Under the pieces are notes generated by a model. That model ran no database searches. It saw nothing but the letters and a program-made list of their open reading frames with translations, and had not been told where the DNA came from. A stretch of 64,000 nt of DNA, taken from contig CM042035.1 in assembly GCA_023525975.1 (NCBI GenBank), positions 23,353,501-23,417,500 on the forward strand, given 5' to 3'. The position numbers and the translations under genes were made by a program. Shown here in pieces: positions 37,007 through 46,613 of this stretch. The DNA is from Smallanthus sonchifolius (taxonomy: Eukaryota; Streptophyta; Magnoliopsida; Asterales; Asteraceae). Numbering within the stretch: position 1 is the first letter of the stretch; each line of letters opens with the position of its first letter.

Positions 37007-37024
37007 TGGCGCCGTTGCCGGGGA
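37007..37024 (+). other. Primer-binding site, copy 2
   Basis: TGGCGCCGTTGCCGGGGA, 6 nt after the LTR end; identical to copy 1 and typical of Athila/Tat elements. The tRNA primer was not checked. Confidence 0.92.
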
Positions 37025-37160
37025 CACTTGGCAATAGCAATATTAGCTTTGACTAGTTCTTTGTTTGATTTTTGGTTTATTTGAGTCTTTTGTTTTCTTT
37101 TGAGTCTTGTGTGCTACTTGTGAGTCTTTATTCTGTTTCCTTCTTAGAGTCTTTCTGTTT
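37025..37160 (+). other. Leader with GAGTCTT repeats, copy 2
   Basis: T-rich untranslated leader with GAGTCTT-like units near 37083, 37102, 37124 and 37146. Candidate RNA packaging or dimerisation region by position only. Confidence 0.5.
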
Positions 37161-40100
37161 ATGCCCAATACTCGTTCGCAAGGATCACCATCTTTTGCAT
37201 CTTTTCAAGAGCCCGAACGAGAGCTTCACGAGCGCACCCGCGACTTTCGGGAGCGTTTAGAGGAGCTGGTTAAATCTAAGGTACGTTCTACTAGCCCAGT
37301 TCCAATTTCTATCATGGGCGACGCTGATCCTCCAGCGAGGCGTACAGTACACCAGAGGGCCAGTGAGGGGGTCACGGGCGCGAGATCTTCGATCACACGC
37401 CCCACTATACCGAACACCAATTCTTGGCAGATCCCATCACATGTCATGAGTACGATCACTCATGCCACTCAATTCCATGGCCTCGAGGATGAGGATGCAC
37501 CCGGACATTTGTCCCGCTTCGCGCGGATATGTGATACATTTAATATCACGGGTGTATCTAAGGACGCAATCTACTTGCGTCTCTTTCCATTCTCTCTTTC
37601 TGGGCGTGCATCTACTTGGCTCGACACTCTTCCCGACAATTCTATCACCACATGGGAGGATCTCGAAGCCAAGTTCTTCAAGAAATACTTTCCACCTTCC
37701 AGGGCCGCTCGCCTTCGGGACCAGATCCATTCGTTTCGGATGGATCCCGACGAGCCTTACCATATGGCCTGGGAGCGGTTCAACGCGCTGTTGAGCCGAT
37801 GTCCCCAGCACGGTCTCCCCGACTGGGCACTAGTGGAGAAGTTCTATAATGGCCTCACCTTCGAGACGCAACAAATGTTCAACACAGCTGCAGGAGGCCA
37901 TATCATGGATAGACTCGAGCCTGAGGAGTGCGAGGATATGTTCGAGAGCTTCGCTCAAGCCGAACAGCAGCACCCACGTTCTGTTAGGGATTCCATCCCT
38001 ACTGCTAGGTCACACGCCTCTTCTCCTAGAGGTGTGCATCAGGTCACTCCTGATACTAGCGTGGCTGCTGCCCTCGCCTCGATGGCGAATGAGATAAAGG
38101 AGCTCAAGCTCAGTGCTTTGAGGTGTCAGGTGTGCAGGGGAGGACACGACACCCGAGATTGCCCGGTAAATAATCAAGAGCATGTGAGCTATGCTGGCAA
38201 CCAATACCAGAACCGAAATTACAACAATTCTAATACTTTTGGTTCGGGATGGAGATCTGGATTCACTGGTCGTCAGCAACAGTATGGAGGAGCAGAAGAA
38301 GGAGCGAGTTCTGGGAGCACTGTTGGGTCACGAAGGATTGAGGAGATGATGGAGACTCAGACACAGTTGCTTGCCCAGCTGGTGCAGAATAACAAGGATG
38401 CTCGGCTAAGACTGGATAGCCATGACACTTTGATGAAGAATCAGCAATCGGCGTTCCAGGATTTGCAACGCACGGTAGGAGACATTGCTAGGAGCATACA
38501 TGATAGACAAGGAAGCCCTTCTACGGGCCCGAACGCTTCAGTGATGGCCGTGTCTATAGAGAGTGTGGAGAGTAAAGCGGTTGAAGAGGTTGACTCCCAC
38601 TCTAAGGAGCATAATATTCCCTCGGTGGAGGAGGTGAATAAGATTGATTGGGCAGCTCGATTTGCTGAGATCGATGCTAGGATGCTAAAAGAGACCGAGT
38701 CGAATGCTGTTTCGACGAGGAGCATGATAGAGAAGGAGGATGAGAGCCCACCGGTAGTAGAAGAAGAAGAGCCGGTGGAGGAGGAAGTAGTAGTTGAGAT
38801 GCCTACCAAAAGGGTAGAGGAGAAGAAAAAGGGGGTGGAGATGAAGTCCCCCGAGATTGACCTGAGCCGTATTCCTTATCCCACACGTGTGTTGCCACAT
38901 AAACATGCTAAGGAATACGGTCACTTCCTTGATATGTTCAAACAACTCAAGGTCAATCTCCCGTTTGTAGAGGTCCTCCAGAATATGCCCAAATATGCCA
39001 AGTTCTTAAAAGGCCTTCTTTCCAACAAGAAGAAACTTGAGGAGGTCTCTGGAGTCTCACTTGGTGAGCAATGCTCGGCAGTGGTGCAAAATCATTTACC
39101 AGAAAAGTTGTCTGATTCGGGTCGGTTCACGATCCCGTGCTTGTTGGGCAACCTACCATTACACCACGCGTTGGCCGACCTAGGTGCTAGCATCAATTTG
39201 ATGCCCTATTTATTGTACAAGCAGCTGGACCTAGGTGAACCACAACCAACGCGCATGAGCATTTCCTTGGCTGACCGCTCAGTCAAGTATCCACGGGGAA
39301 TAGTGGAAAATCTATTAGTGAAAGTGGGCAATTTTGTTTTCCCCGTGGATTTTGTGATTCTAGATATGGAGGTGGATGACAAGGTCCCACTCATCTTAGG
39401 ACGCCCGTTCCTACGAACCGCAAAGGCGATGATTGATGTCTTTGACGGGAAGCTCACACTTCGTGTGGGGGATGAGGTCCTTACATTCAATGCTGTAGAG
39501 TCCGGGAAGGATGTTGGCGAGCACAGCCACTCCGTGTGCATGCTCGATTCTTTCATGGACCACCATTGGGACCCCGATCCGGTGATAGAAGTAGGTGAAC
39601 CCGCCCCGAATATAGAAGAACCATATGATTGGGCGTTGGAGTTAGAAGGATTGCTAGATGAGCCAGACGATTATGGAGATGAGGTGCCTGATGATTTGCT
39701 GGAGATGATGGCAGAGTTTGAAGAAGTCATAGGCAAAACCCCAAGTGTGGGGAAGTTGGTGGAGGTTGTTGAGGATCCCGAGGATCCTGGTGAGATTGTG
39801 GAGGTCATTCCTTTAGAAGTGCCCATTCCAAAACCCCTACATATCTTCACCACTGTTTGTGCTTTGGGGAGAAAGATCGAGTCACCCCCTAGGTCTAGGC
39901 CGCCTCGTAAGAGGACTCGAGAGTTAATTGACTTAGGCAACGTAGATAGAGTGCTAACCCCAAGTGTGGGGATATCGAGGAGTGACAAACTACTTGGTTA
40001 TTTAATGCGTATTATCTTCGGACCGGGTAGATTTAAGTTGTGGTGGAAGGAGATGAAGGATAGAAATCCATGGTGCGGTAGGAGTAGTTGTTTGCTGAGG

Positions 40101-40181
40101 CTGTGGAGAACCGGTAGGCCGCGAAGGATGAAGGCGGTACCGGTTAGGATCAAGGAGAAGCCTCCTGATAGGTTTGCTTGA
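37161..40181 (+). CDS. Gag-protease polyprotein of Athila-like retrotransposon, copy 2
   Basis: Intact ORF of 1006 residues from MPNTRSQGSPSF. An in-frame ATG 54 bp upstream (37107) would add 18 mostly hydrophobic residues that look like translated leader. Domains, in order: Gag capsid-like domain at about 110-245 (FARICDTFNI, WLDTLP, FFKKYFPP, MAWERFN); CX2CX3HX4C zinc knuckle at 322-334 (CQVCRGGHDTRDC), the short-spaced form seen in Athila-type Gag; asparagine/glutamine-rich segment; likely coiled coil about 390-440; acidic then lysine-rich linker about 525-560; conserved pre-protease block (CSAVVQNHLPEKL) near 638; aspartic protease with DLGAS at 673-677 and ILGRPFL at 745-751. The tail is acidic, then basic. 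Gag binds and packages element RNA and the protease processes it. No RT follows. Two polypurine-like motifs are embedded in the C-terminal coding part, both reading TPSVG. Confidence 0.93.
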   Translation: MPNTRSQGSPSFASFQEPERELHERTRDFRERLEELVKSKVRSTSPVPISIMGDADPPARRTVHQRASEGVTGARSSITRPTIPNTNSWQIPSHVMSTITHATQFHGLEDEDAPGHLSRFARICDTFNITGVSKDAIYLRLFPFSLSGRASTWLDTLPDNSITTWEDLEAKFFKKYFPPSRAARLRDQIHSFRMDPDEPYHMAWERFNALLSRCPQHGLPDWALVEKFYNGLTFETQQMFNTAAGGHIMDRLEPEECEDMFESFAQAEQQHPRSVRDSIPTARSHASSPRGVHQVTPDTSVAAALASMANEIKELKLSALRCQVCRGGHDTRDCPVNNQEHVSYAGNQYQNRNYNNSNTFGSGWRSGFTGRQQQYGGAEEGASSGSTVGSRRIEEMMETQTQLLAQLVQNNKDARLRLDSHDTLMKNQQSAFQDLQRTVGDIARSIHDRQGSPSTGPNASVMAVSIESVESKAVEEVDSHSKEHNIPSVEEVNKIDWAARFAEIDARMLKETESNAVSTRSMIEKEDESPPVVEEEEPVEEEVVVEMPTKRVEEKKKGVEMKSPEIDLSRIPYPTRVLPHKHAKEYGHFLDMFKQLKVNLPFVEVLQNMPKYAKFLKGLLSNKKKLEEVSGVSLGEQCSAVVQNHLPEKLSDSGRFTIPCLLGNLPLHHALADLGASINLMPYLLYKQLDLGEPQPTRMSISLADRSVKYPRGIVENLLVKVGNFVFPVDFVILDMEVDDKVPLILGRPFLRTAKAMIDVFDGKLTLRVGDEVLTFNAVESGKDVGEHSHSVCMLDSFMDHHWDPDPVIEVGEPAPNIEEPYDWALELEGLLDEPDDYGDEVPDDLLEMMAEFEEVIGKTPSVGKLVEVVEDPEDPGEIVEVIPLEVPIPKPLHIFTTVCALGRKIESPPRSRPPRKRTRELIDLGNVDRVLTPSVGISRSDKLLGYLMRIIFGPGRFKLWWKEMKDRNPWCGRSSCLLRLWRTGRPRRMKAVPVRIKEKPPDRFA
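39743..39753 (+). other. Polypurine-tract-like motif inside ORF, site 1
   Basis: AAGTGTGGGGA preceded by CCCC, coding PSVGK. Identical to the core of the true polypurine tract at 42226-42236. Confidence 0.45.
39962..39972 (+). other. Polypurine-tract-like motif inside ORF, site 2
   Basis: AAGTGTGGGGA followed by TAT, as at the true tract; coding PSVGI. Confidence 0.45.
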
Positions 40182-40183
40182 GT

Positions 40184-40201
40184 CCTGGGCAAGTGCCCGG
40201 G
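40184..40201 (+). other. Stem-loop directly after the Gag-protease stop
   Basis: CCTGGGC pairs with GCCCGGG (one T-G wobble) around a 4-nt loop, starting 2 nt after the stop codon. A shorter form is kept in copy 1 (about 2001-2018). Position would suit a readthrough or translation-end signal, but no downstream frame continues. Confidence 0.5.
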
Positions 40202-40473
40202 ATGTAGAGTTTGTATAATTTCATTGGTATGAGTCCATGTCTTTTTCTTTGTTTTTCGGTTTGTGTTTTGTTTGTGTCAAGTTTTGCAGGAATCCATGCT
40301 TGATTCGGTAAGGAAAATCGTCGGGAATGAAGCCCCAGGTATGGTTACATGTGTTTTTATCCTTGGGACAAGGTTTTAAGGAAGTTGGGTGAAAATTTTT
40401 TCTTAAATGGCAAAATTTTTTCTAAGTACAAAAATTAGAAAAACTTAAAAACTTTCTGTTAACGACACCCTCC

Positions 40474-40597
40474 CGCGGTACGCGAAGAACGAGAGGAAGA
40501 TATCTCGCGGTACGCGAGAGACAAAAGTCTCGGCCGGCCTAACTTTTTGGCCTCCGCGGTACGCGAAGAATATCCCCTTAGACTTACGCGGTACGCG
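40474..40597 (+). repeat. Internal hairpin cluster, copy 2
   Basis: Four CGCG-GTA-CGCG cores at 40474-40484, 40506-40516, 40555-40565 and 40587-40597. Outer stem pairing is best at 40503-40519 (TCTCGCG/CGCGAGA) and weaker at the others, where copy 1 has better pairing at the third site. Confidence 0.82.
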
Positions 40598-41240
40598 AGG
40601 GACTGCTGGTGTCACCCTATTTCCTTTGTTTCCCATGGTTTCCCGTACCCGTTTCTGTCCCCGTTTTCACTCACCACCACTATTCATCACCTACATTCGT
40701 ACCACCACTACCATGAAGCATCACCTTTAACCACCATCATCCATCACATTAATTCACCCACCTACCACCATCCGACCACCGTGACCATGGGAAACTAGAA
40801 ACCGTTTATGACCGATGTTCGAACTTGCTGTGGTATTCATGTCTTTGTGTTTGCCACATGTCGAGTATGTTTTCTCTGCATCTATCTATCTTGAGTCTTT
40901 TAGTTTTCTTGAGTCTGTCTAGTCTCTATATTTTATTTGAGTCAGTTTAATGCTGTGGGTTTGTATGAGGTTTATTTTGCAGGTTTTATCATTCTGTCCG
41001 TACTCAATCTCCATTCGGGCGGGTTTGATGATTACCATTACTATCTTGTAAAGGCAACCCGACAGCTGATGTGTAACCGCGACCAAAATGCTATACGGTG
41101 CACACACAAGGAAGAACGAAGCTGCATATTAGTTTGCATCTACATTACCAGCTAAGTCGATTCCTGTTCTGTTTTGTTTTTATTTTTGCATTTTCATTTT
41201 TAGTTGTGTTTTGCTTCACATTGAGGACAATGTGTCTTTC

Positions 41241-41251
41241 AAGTGTGGGGA
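41241..41251 (+). other. Internal polypurine-tract-like site, copy 2
   Basis: AAGTGTGGGGA preceded by TTGAGGACAATGTG, a context like that before Athila-type polypurine tracts. It lies 1 kb before the 3' LTR. Confidence 0.55.
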
Positions 41252-41720
41252 TGTGAGTGTCTAGTTTGTTTAGTTTGTGTCTTTAAAAATTCAAAAATAC
41301 AAAAAAAAATTGAAAAATTTGAAAAATGTTCTTGAAAATAATTGCATATATTTGGAAAATGATAGTAGAACTGGATCTATTTATGAGTTTAAAAGATTAA
41401 ATAATTGAAAACGTGTCTAATTAGTGATGTTTTGGTAGACCCAGCTAACCAATAGAGCTTAAATATCCTGTTTGTGTTATTTAGGATTAATCACGGAATA
41501 AAATCATGATATCTTGTGGGTATTCATCTTAGAGTAATGGTAATACTGAAACTGTCAATATAGGGTGATAGGTACCACGATTAAGTTAAAATTTAAAGGT
41601 TTTTGAAATTTTTTATGGCACACCATTCTCTTTTTATGAGAATAAATCCGAGTTTCGGTGGCGCCCGCATTCCATAATCCATGTTATTCCATAATTTATG
41701 AGCTATACTGAGTTTTGCTT

Positions 41721-41830
41721 ATGTGTTTCCCTCTGGGATAGCGACTTGGAGGATACACCCCTAAGTAAGATTTATGTGCTTCATTGATAGAATGTAGTCT
41801 ATGTGTTACCCTCCGGGATAGTGACTTGGT
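41721..41830 (+). repeat. Imperfect 30-bp direct repeat, 80-bp spacing
   Basis: 41721-41750 and 41801-41830 share 26 of 30 bases (core GGGATAG-GACTTGG). Also present in copy 1. Possible bipartite protein or RNA binding site; role unknown. Confidence 0.6.
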
Positions 41831-42217
41831 TGAAACGCCTCTAGACGAAAGTTCTTTTGCTTATTATGCTCATTATCATCCATTCATTCATGATTTCATC
41901 TGATTTCTAAAAACCTGTAAATATTAGTTTAACGTGGTAGGGTAAATCTATATGGTTTAATCCGTGCCTAAACATGACCTTGAGACGGGATTAGGTAGAG
42001 CTGTAACTTCTAAGTGTGAGTCACATAGATTGATTGATATGTTGTATAAAATGGATTTAGAACACGTAACGGGGGCTTGAAAGTTAGTGCTTGGGTTTAA
42101 TCGGACAGAAATACTAATTGTTGCTTTTTAACACGTGAGTATGTTTTGAAAATTGAAATTTATGTTGTTGAGTTAGATGCCAGTTATGATTCCATTTGCA
42201 GATTTTTCGAGGACGAA

Positions 42218-42240
42218 AAAAGGTTAAGTGTGGGGATATT
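42218..42240 (+). other. Polypurine tract next to 3' LTR, copy 2
   Basis: AAAAAAGG followed by TTAAGTGTGGGGATATT, ending at the first base before TGAT of the LTR. Expected primer site for plus-strand DNA synthesis. Confidence 0.8.
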
Positions 42241-43896
42241 TGATAGGGTGCGAAAGCACACGTCTTTATTCCATTGTTTTAATGTGTTCTAAGTAGTTTT
42301 ATATTAGTTTTGAGTCAATTTTATGTACATTTGAGTCGTTGGTCTTATTTGTAGGAGCTCGGGAATATTAATGAAGAATACGTGAAGAAAACGAGCGAAG
42401 AAACGAAGCCCGGAAAAGTCCAAAGATCAAAAGGCAATTTTCTGAAATTTAGGTCTCTCGCGGTACGCGAGAGACGAGTGTAATAATTCTCGCGGTACGC
42501 GGGAAACTCCAGGAATCCGCCCGACTATTTTGGTCCTCGCGGTACGCGAGGATCCAGTCAACATTCTCTCGCGGTACGCGAGAGGGCCGTTTTCCGCAAA
42601 ACCCTAATTTTCTAAATTAAAAAGATTTAAACGGCCATTATGAGGGAGTTCGATTCTAAGCCGTTCCAGGGAAGAAAAGAGGCGATTTTGAGCTTGGAAG
42701 TCAATTGAAGCTGAAGATTGAAGCTTTTGGATTCCGGGTTTGTGTAATTGCATTCTAGGGTTTAAAGATTCAAACTTTATCTTTGATTTTATGTTTTGAA
42801 CCTATGGATCTTGCTATTTGCTTCTGTTTAGATGTTCTTAGTATGATTCTAGGCTAGATCATTGATCTACCTAGGTCAATATGATGATTATGTGTTAAAG
42901 TTTCGATTTTTATTCGGTTTTTGGATTTGAATGTTGGATTTATGATTTAGTAAAGGTTTGAGTTTGTTTATGTGTGATGTTAGTGCATGTTTAATTCTGA
43001 TTATGTGGTTGATTATGCTTTTCTGCGTTGATTGTGGTTGTCTGCCAGTTTGATCTTCGTTTCTGGTTCATAGACTTTAGGGTTTGTGAGTTAGAGTGGT
43101 GTCTAGACGTAGTAGCCATAGAAAACCTAGTTAATTACTGATTAGAAGTGAATGTGTGTCCTAGTTCAATACCCGAGAAGTGAGAATTAGTCGTTTAGTC
43201 TTCGTCATTAGGAATCCGAGTGTCAGCTGTCTGAGAGGAAGTTGGTATTAGGTGTCTAGTGATAGTTGCTATCCGAATCATAGTATCCATTCTAGAACTA
43301 CCCCATGCATTCCTTGAGTGTATGGTAAGCGGTGAGACTGAGAGGTAATCCGTTTATTAGGGTACTTGTCATAGTAGGAAATACCCGAGAGGTGATCCGA
43401 TCATCTGGTGAGTTAATATCCTTAGGTTGTCTTCTGGTCACATCCCGAGACCGAGAGTGATCGGGAATCCACTAGATATCTTTTAGGTGTTATATCTTTA
43501 GAAACCCAGATCCAACCTAGTTCCAAAACCGATAGAAGTTGAGCTTTACACATAGGATTCCGACCTAGGTAGTGACTTCTCCATTCTTGATTTCATCTTT
43601 AGTTTACTCTTGATAGCTTGAATTGTCCTTAGTTTATTGCATTCTTAGTTAATCTTTAGTGTAGTAAACCCCCCAATCAATTAATCATATTAAGTCCTAG
43701 TTAGAGTCTAATTTAGTTATTCAGTGTCTTTTGGGTTCGATATCCGGACTTCGTTAGGCTATATTGCATTGATCGGTACACTTGCCGGTTGTGTGGTCTA
43801 GTTTTAGGTCGAGTCTAGGTTTTATAAATTTAAAGCTAGAGAGTCTAGATTAGGTTTTATTTGATAGTTTTTTTATAGACCGTCTGGACGACATCA
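42241..43896 (+). repeat. 3' LTR of copy 2
   Basis: 1656 bp, two substitutions from the 5' LTR. Its hairpin cluster lies at 42453-42584. It joins 5S spacer at 43897 with the CGTGT duplication. Confidence 0.96.
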
Positions 43897-43901
43897 CGTG
43901 T
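43897..43901. other. Target site duplication, right (copy 2)
   Basis: CGTGT, matching 35340-35344. Confidence 0.95.
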
Positions 43902-44060
43902 GTCTCCCGAGATCGGGCGTTCCCCGACACGGACCCGCGCGCCCGAGTCTTTACGTACGTTGACCGTTTTTTGACAAAAAACTTGTTACGCCCACGCCCG
44001 CTTGCAAAATAATCAACGGGTGACGTTGTTTTGACTAAAAAAAAATAATTACTTAAAAAA

Positions 44061-44180
44061 GGGGTTGCAACACGAGGACTTCCCAGGGGGTCACCCATCC
44101 TAGTACTACTCTCGCCCAAGCACGCTTAACTGCGGAGTTCTGATGGGATCCGGTGCTTTAGTGCTGGTATGATCGCAACC
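44061..44180 (-). rRNA. 5S rRNA: 5S rRNA after insertion
   Basis: C class. Its 3' spacer is interrupted by the retrotransposon 159 bp downstream; the gene and terminator are intact. Confidence 0.96.
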
Positions 44181-44569
44181 GAAGTAACTCTTTCAGTCTA
44201 TTACTTTATCCCCTTCCACACATGACTCATTTTTACTTGCATTCTCCTCTTGCGCGCGCGTTCCGCCTTACGTCAACACGTGCGTCACCCGCCGGCGAGA
44301 GTTTAGTTCTTATACTTCCTTGTACAAAACATATTCCCACGCTCACCCGGGGCGTAAGAATAATTGACTAGTATATGAAGACACACGTGTTCCACTCGAC
44401 GTCTAAACGTGTGTCTCCCGCGATCGGGCGTTCCCCGACACGGACCCGCGCGCCCGAGTCTTTACGTACGTTGACCGTTTTTGACAAAAACTTGTTACGC
44501 CCACGCCCGTTTGCAAAATAATCAACGGGTGACGTTGTTTTGAGTAAAAAAAAATAATTACTTAAAAAA

Positions 44570-44689
44570 GGGGTTGCAACACGAGGACTTCCCAGGGGGT
44601 CACCAATCCTAGTACTACTCTCGCCCAAGCACGCTTAACTGCGGAGTTCTGATGGGATCCGGTGCTTTAGTGCTGGTATGATCGCAACC
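44570..44689 (-). rRNA. 5S rRNA: 5S rRNA, T85
   Basis: Bn class. Confidence 0.95.
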
Positions 44690-45080
44690 GAAATAACTCT
44701 TTCATTCTATTACTTTATCCCCTTCCACACATGACTCATTTTTACCTGCATTCTCCTCTTGCGCGCGCGTTCCGCCTTACGTCAACACGTGCGTCATCCG
44801 CCGGCGAGCGTTTAGTTCTTATACTTCCTTGTACAAAACATATTCCCACGCTCACCCGGGGCGTAAGAATAATTGACTAGTATATGAAGACACACGTGTT
44901 CCACTCGACGTCTAAACGTGTGTCTCCCGCGATCGGGCGTTCCCCGACACGGACCCGCGCGCCCGAGTCTTTACGTACGTTGACCGTTTTTTGACAAAAA
45001 ACTTGTTACGCCCACGCCCGCTTGCAAAATATTCAACGGGTGACGTTGTTTTGGGTAAAAAAAAATAATTACTTAAAAAA

Positions 45081-45200
45081 GGGGTTGCAACACGAGGACT
45101 TCCCAGGGGGTCACCCATCCTAGTACTACTCTCGCCCAAGCACGCTTAACTGCGGAGTTCTGATGGGATCCGGTGCTTTAGTGCTGGTATGATCGCAACC
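45081..45200 (-). rRNA. 5S rRNA: 5S rRNA
   Basis: P class; begins the first P-A-L-S-B pentamer. Confidence 0.96.
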
Positions 45201-45591
45201 GAAGTAACTCTTTCAGTCTATTACTTTATCCCCTTCCACACATGACTCATTTTTACTTGCATTCTCCTCTTGCGCGCGCGTTCCGCCTTACGTCAACACG
45301 TGCGTCACCCGCCGGCGAGAGTTTAGTTCTTATACTTCCTTGTACAAAACATATTCCCACGCTCACCCGGGGCGTAAGAATAATTGACTAGTATATGAAG
45401 ACACACGTGTTCCACTCGACGTCTAAACGTGTGTCTCCCGCGATCGGGCGTTCCCCGACACGGACCCGCGCGCCCGAGTCTTTACGTACGTTGACCGTTT
45501 TTTGACAAAAAACTTGTTACGCCCACGCCCGCTTGCAAAATAATCAACGGGTGACGTTGTTTTGAGTAGAAAAAAATAATTACTTAAAAAA

Positions 45592-45711
45592 GGGGTTGCA
45601 ACACGAGGACTTCCCAGGGGGTCACCCATCCTAGTACTACTCTCGCCCAAGCACGCTTAACTGCGGAGTTCTGATGGGATCCGGTGCTTTAGTGCTGGTA
45701 TGATCGCAACC
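45592..45711 (-). rRNA. 5S rRNA: 5S rRNA
   Basis: A class; private GAGTAGAAA in spacer. Confidence 0.96.
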
Positions 45712-46102
45712 GAAGTAACTCTTTCAGTTTATTACTTTATCCCCTTCCACACATGACTCATTTTTACTTGCATTCTCCTCTTGCGCGCGCGTTCCGCCTT
45801 ACGTCAACACGTGCGTCACCCGCCGGCGAGCGTTTAGTTCTTATACTTCCTTGTACAAAACATATTCCCACGCTCACCCGAGGCGTAAGAATAATTGACT
45901 AGAATATGAAGACACACGTGTTCCACTCGACGTCTAAACGTGTGTCTCCCGAGATCGGGCGTTCCCCGACACGGACCCGCGCGCCCGAGTCTTTACGTAC
46001 GTTGACCGTTTTTTGACAAAAAACTTGTTACGCCCACGCCCGCTTGCAAAATAATCAACGGGTAACGTTGTTTTGAGTAAAAAAAAATAATTACTTAAAA
46101 AA

Positions 46103-46222
46103 GGGGTTGCAACACGAGGACTTCCCAGGGGGTCACCCATCCTAGTACTACTCACGCCCAAGCACGCTTAACTGCGGAGTTCTGATGGGATCCGGTGCTT
46201 TAGTGCTGGTATGATCGCAACC
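46103..46222 (-). rRNA. 5S rRNA: 5S rRNA
   Basis: L class with private A69 to T in the intermediate element. Confidence 0.94.
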
Positions 46223-46613
46223 GAAGTAACTCTTTCAGTTTATTACTTTATCCCCTTCCACACATGACTCATTTTTACTTGCATTCTCCTCTTGCGCGCG
46301 CGTTCCGCCTTACGTCAACACGTGCGTCACCCGCCGGCGAGCGTTTAGTTCTTATACTTCCTTGTACAAAACATATTCCCACGCTCACCCGAGGCGTAAG
46401 AATAATTGACTAGAATATGAAGACACACGTGTTCCACTCGACGTCTAAACGTGTGTCTCCCGAGATCGGGCGTTCCCCGACACGGACCCGCGCGCCCGAG
46501 TCTTTACGTACGTTGACCGTTTTTTGACAAAAAACTTGTTACGCCCACGCCCGCTTGCAAAATAATCAACGAGTGACGTTGTTTTGAGTAAAAAAAAATA
46601 ATTACTTAAAAAA

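Larger units (their letters stand above)
40182..42217 (+). other. 3' noncoding internal region, copy 2
   Basis: About 2 kb without a conserved ORF: the longest frame (from 40937) diverges by frameshift from its copy 1 counterpart. It contains the internal hairpin cluster (40474-40597), an ACC/CAT-rich tract (about 40666-40800), a polypurine-tract-like site (41241-41251), an A/T-rich stretch, and an imperfect 30-bp direct repeat spaced 80 bp (41721 and 41801). The RT-RNase H-integrase block of an autonomous element is missing. Confidence 0.75.
35345..43896 (+). mobile_element. Complete non-autonomous Athila-like LTR retrotransposon, copy 2 (8552 bp)
   Basis: Order: 5' LTR (35345-37000), PBS (37007-37024), leader, Gag-protease ORF (37161-40181), about 2 kb of noncoding DNA, polypurine tract, 3' LTR (42241-43896), all inside a 5-bp CGTGT duplication. 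No reverse transcriptase, RNase H, integrase or envelope-like ORF exists in any frame. It therefore belongs with Gag-only or Gag-Pro non-autonomous elements (the TR-GAG type is the nearest named class) and must be mobilised by an autonomous partner. The protein, PBS and polypurine motif point to the Athila lineage of Ty3/gypsy. It interrupts a 5S spacer and is transcribed against the 5S genes. Confidence 0.95.

Noticed and set aside
37107..37160. N-terminal extension of the Gag ORF from an upstream ATG
   Set aside because: The 18 extra residues are hydrophobic, translated from T-rich leader; MPNTRSQ at 37161 is the more typical Gag start.
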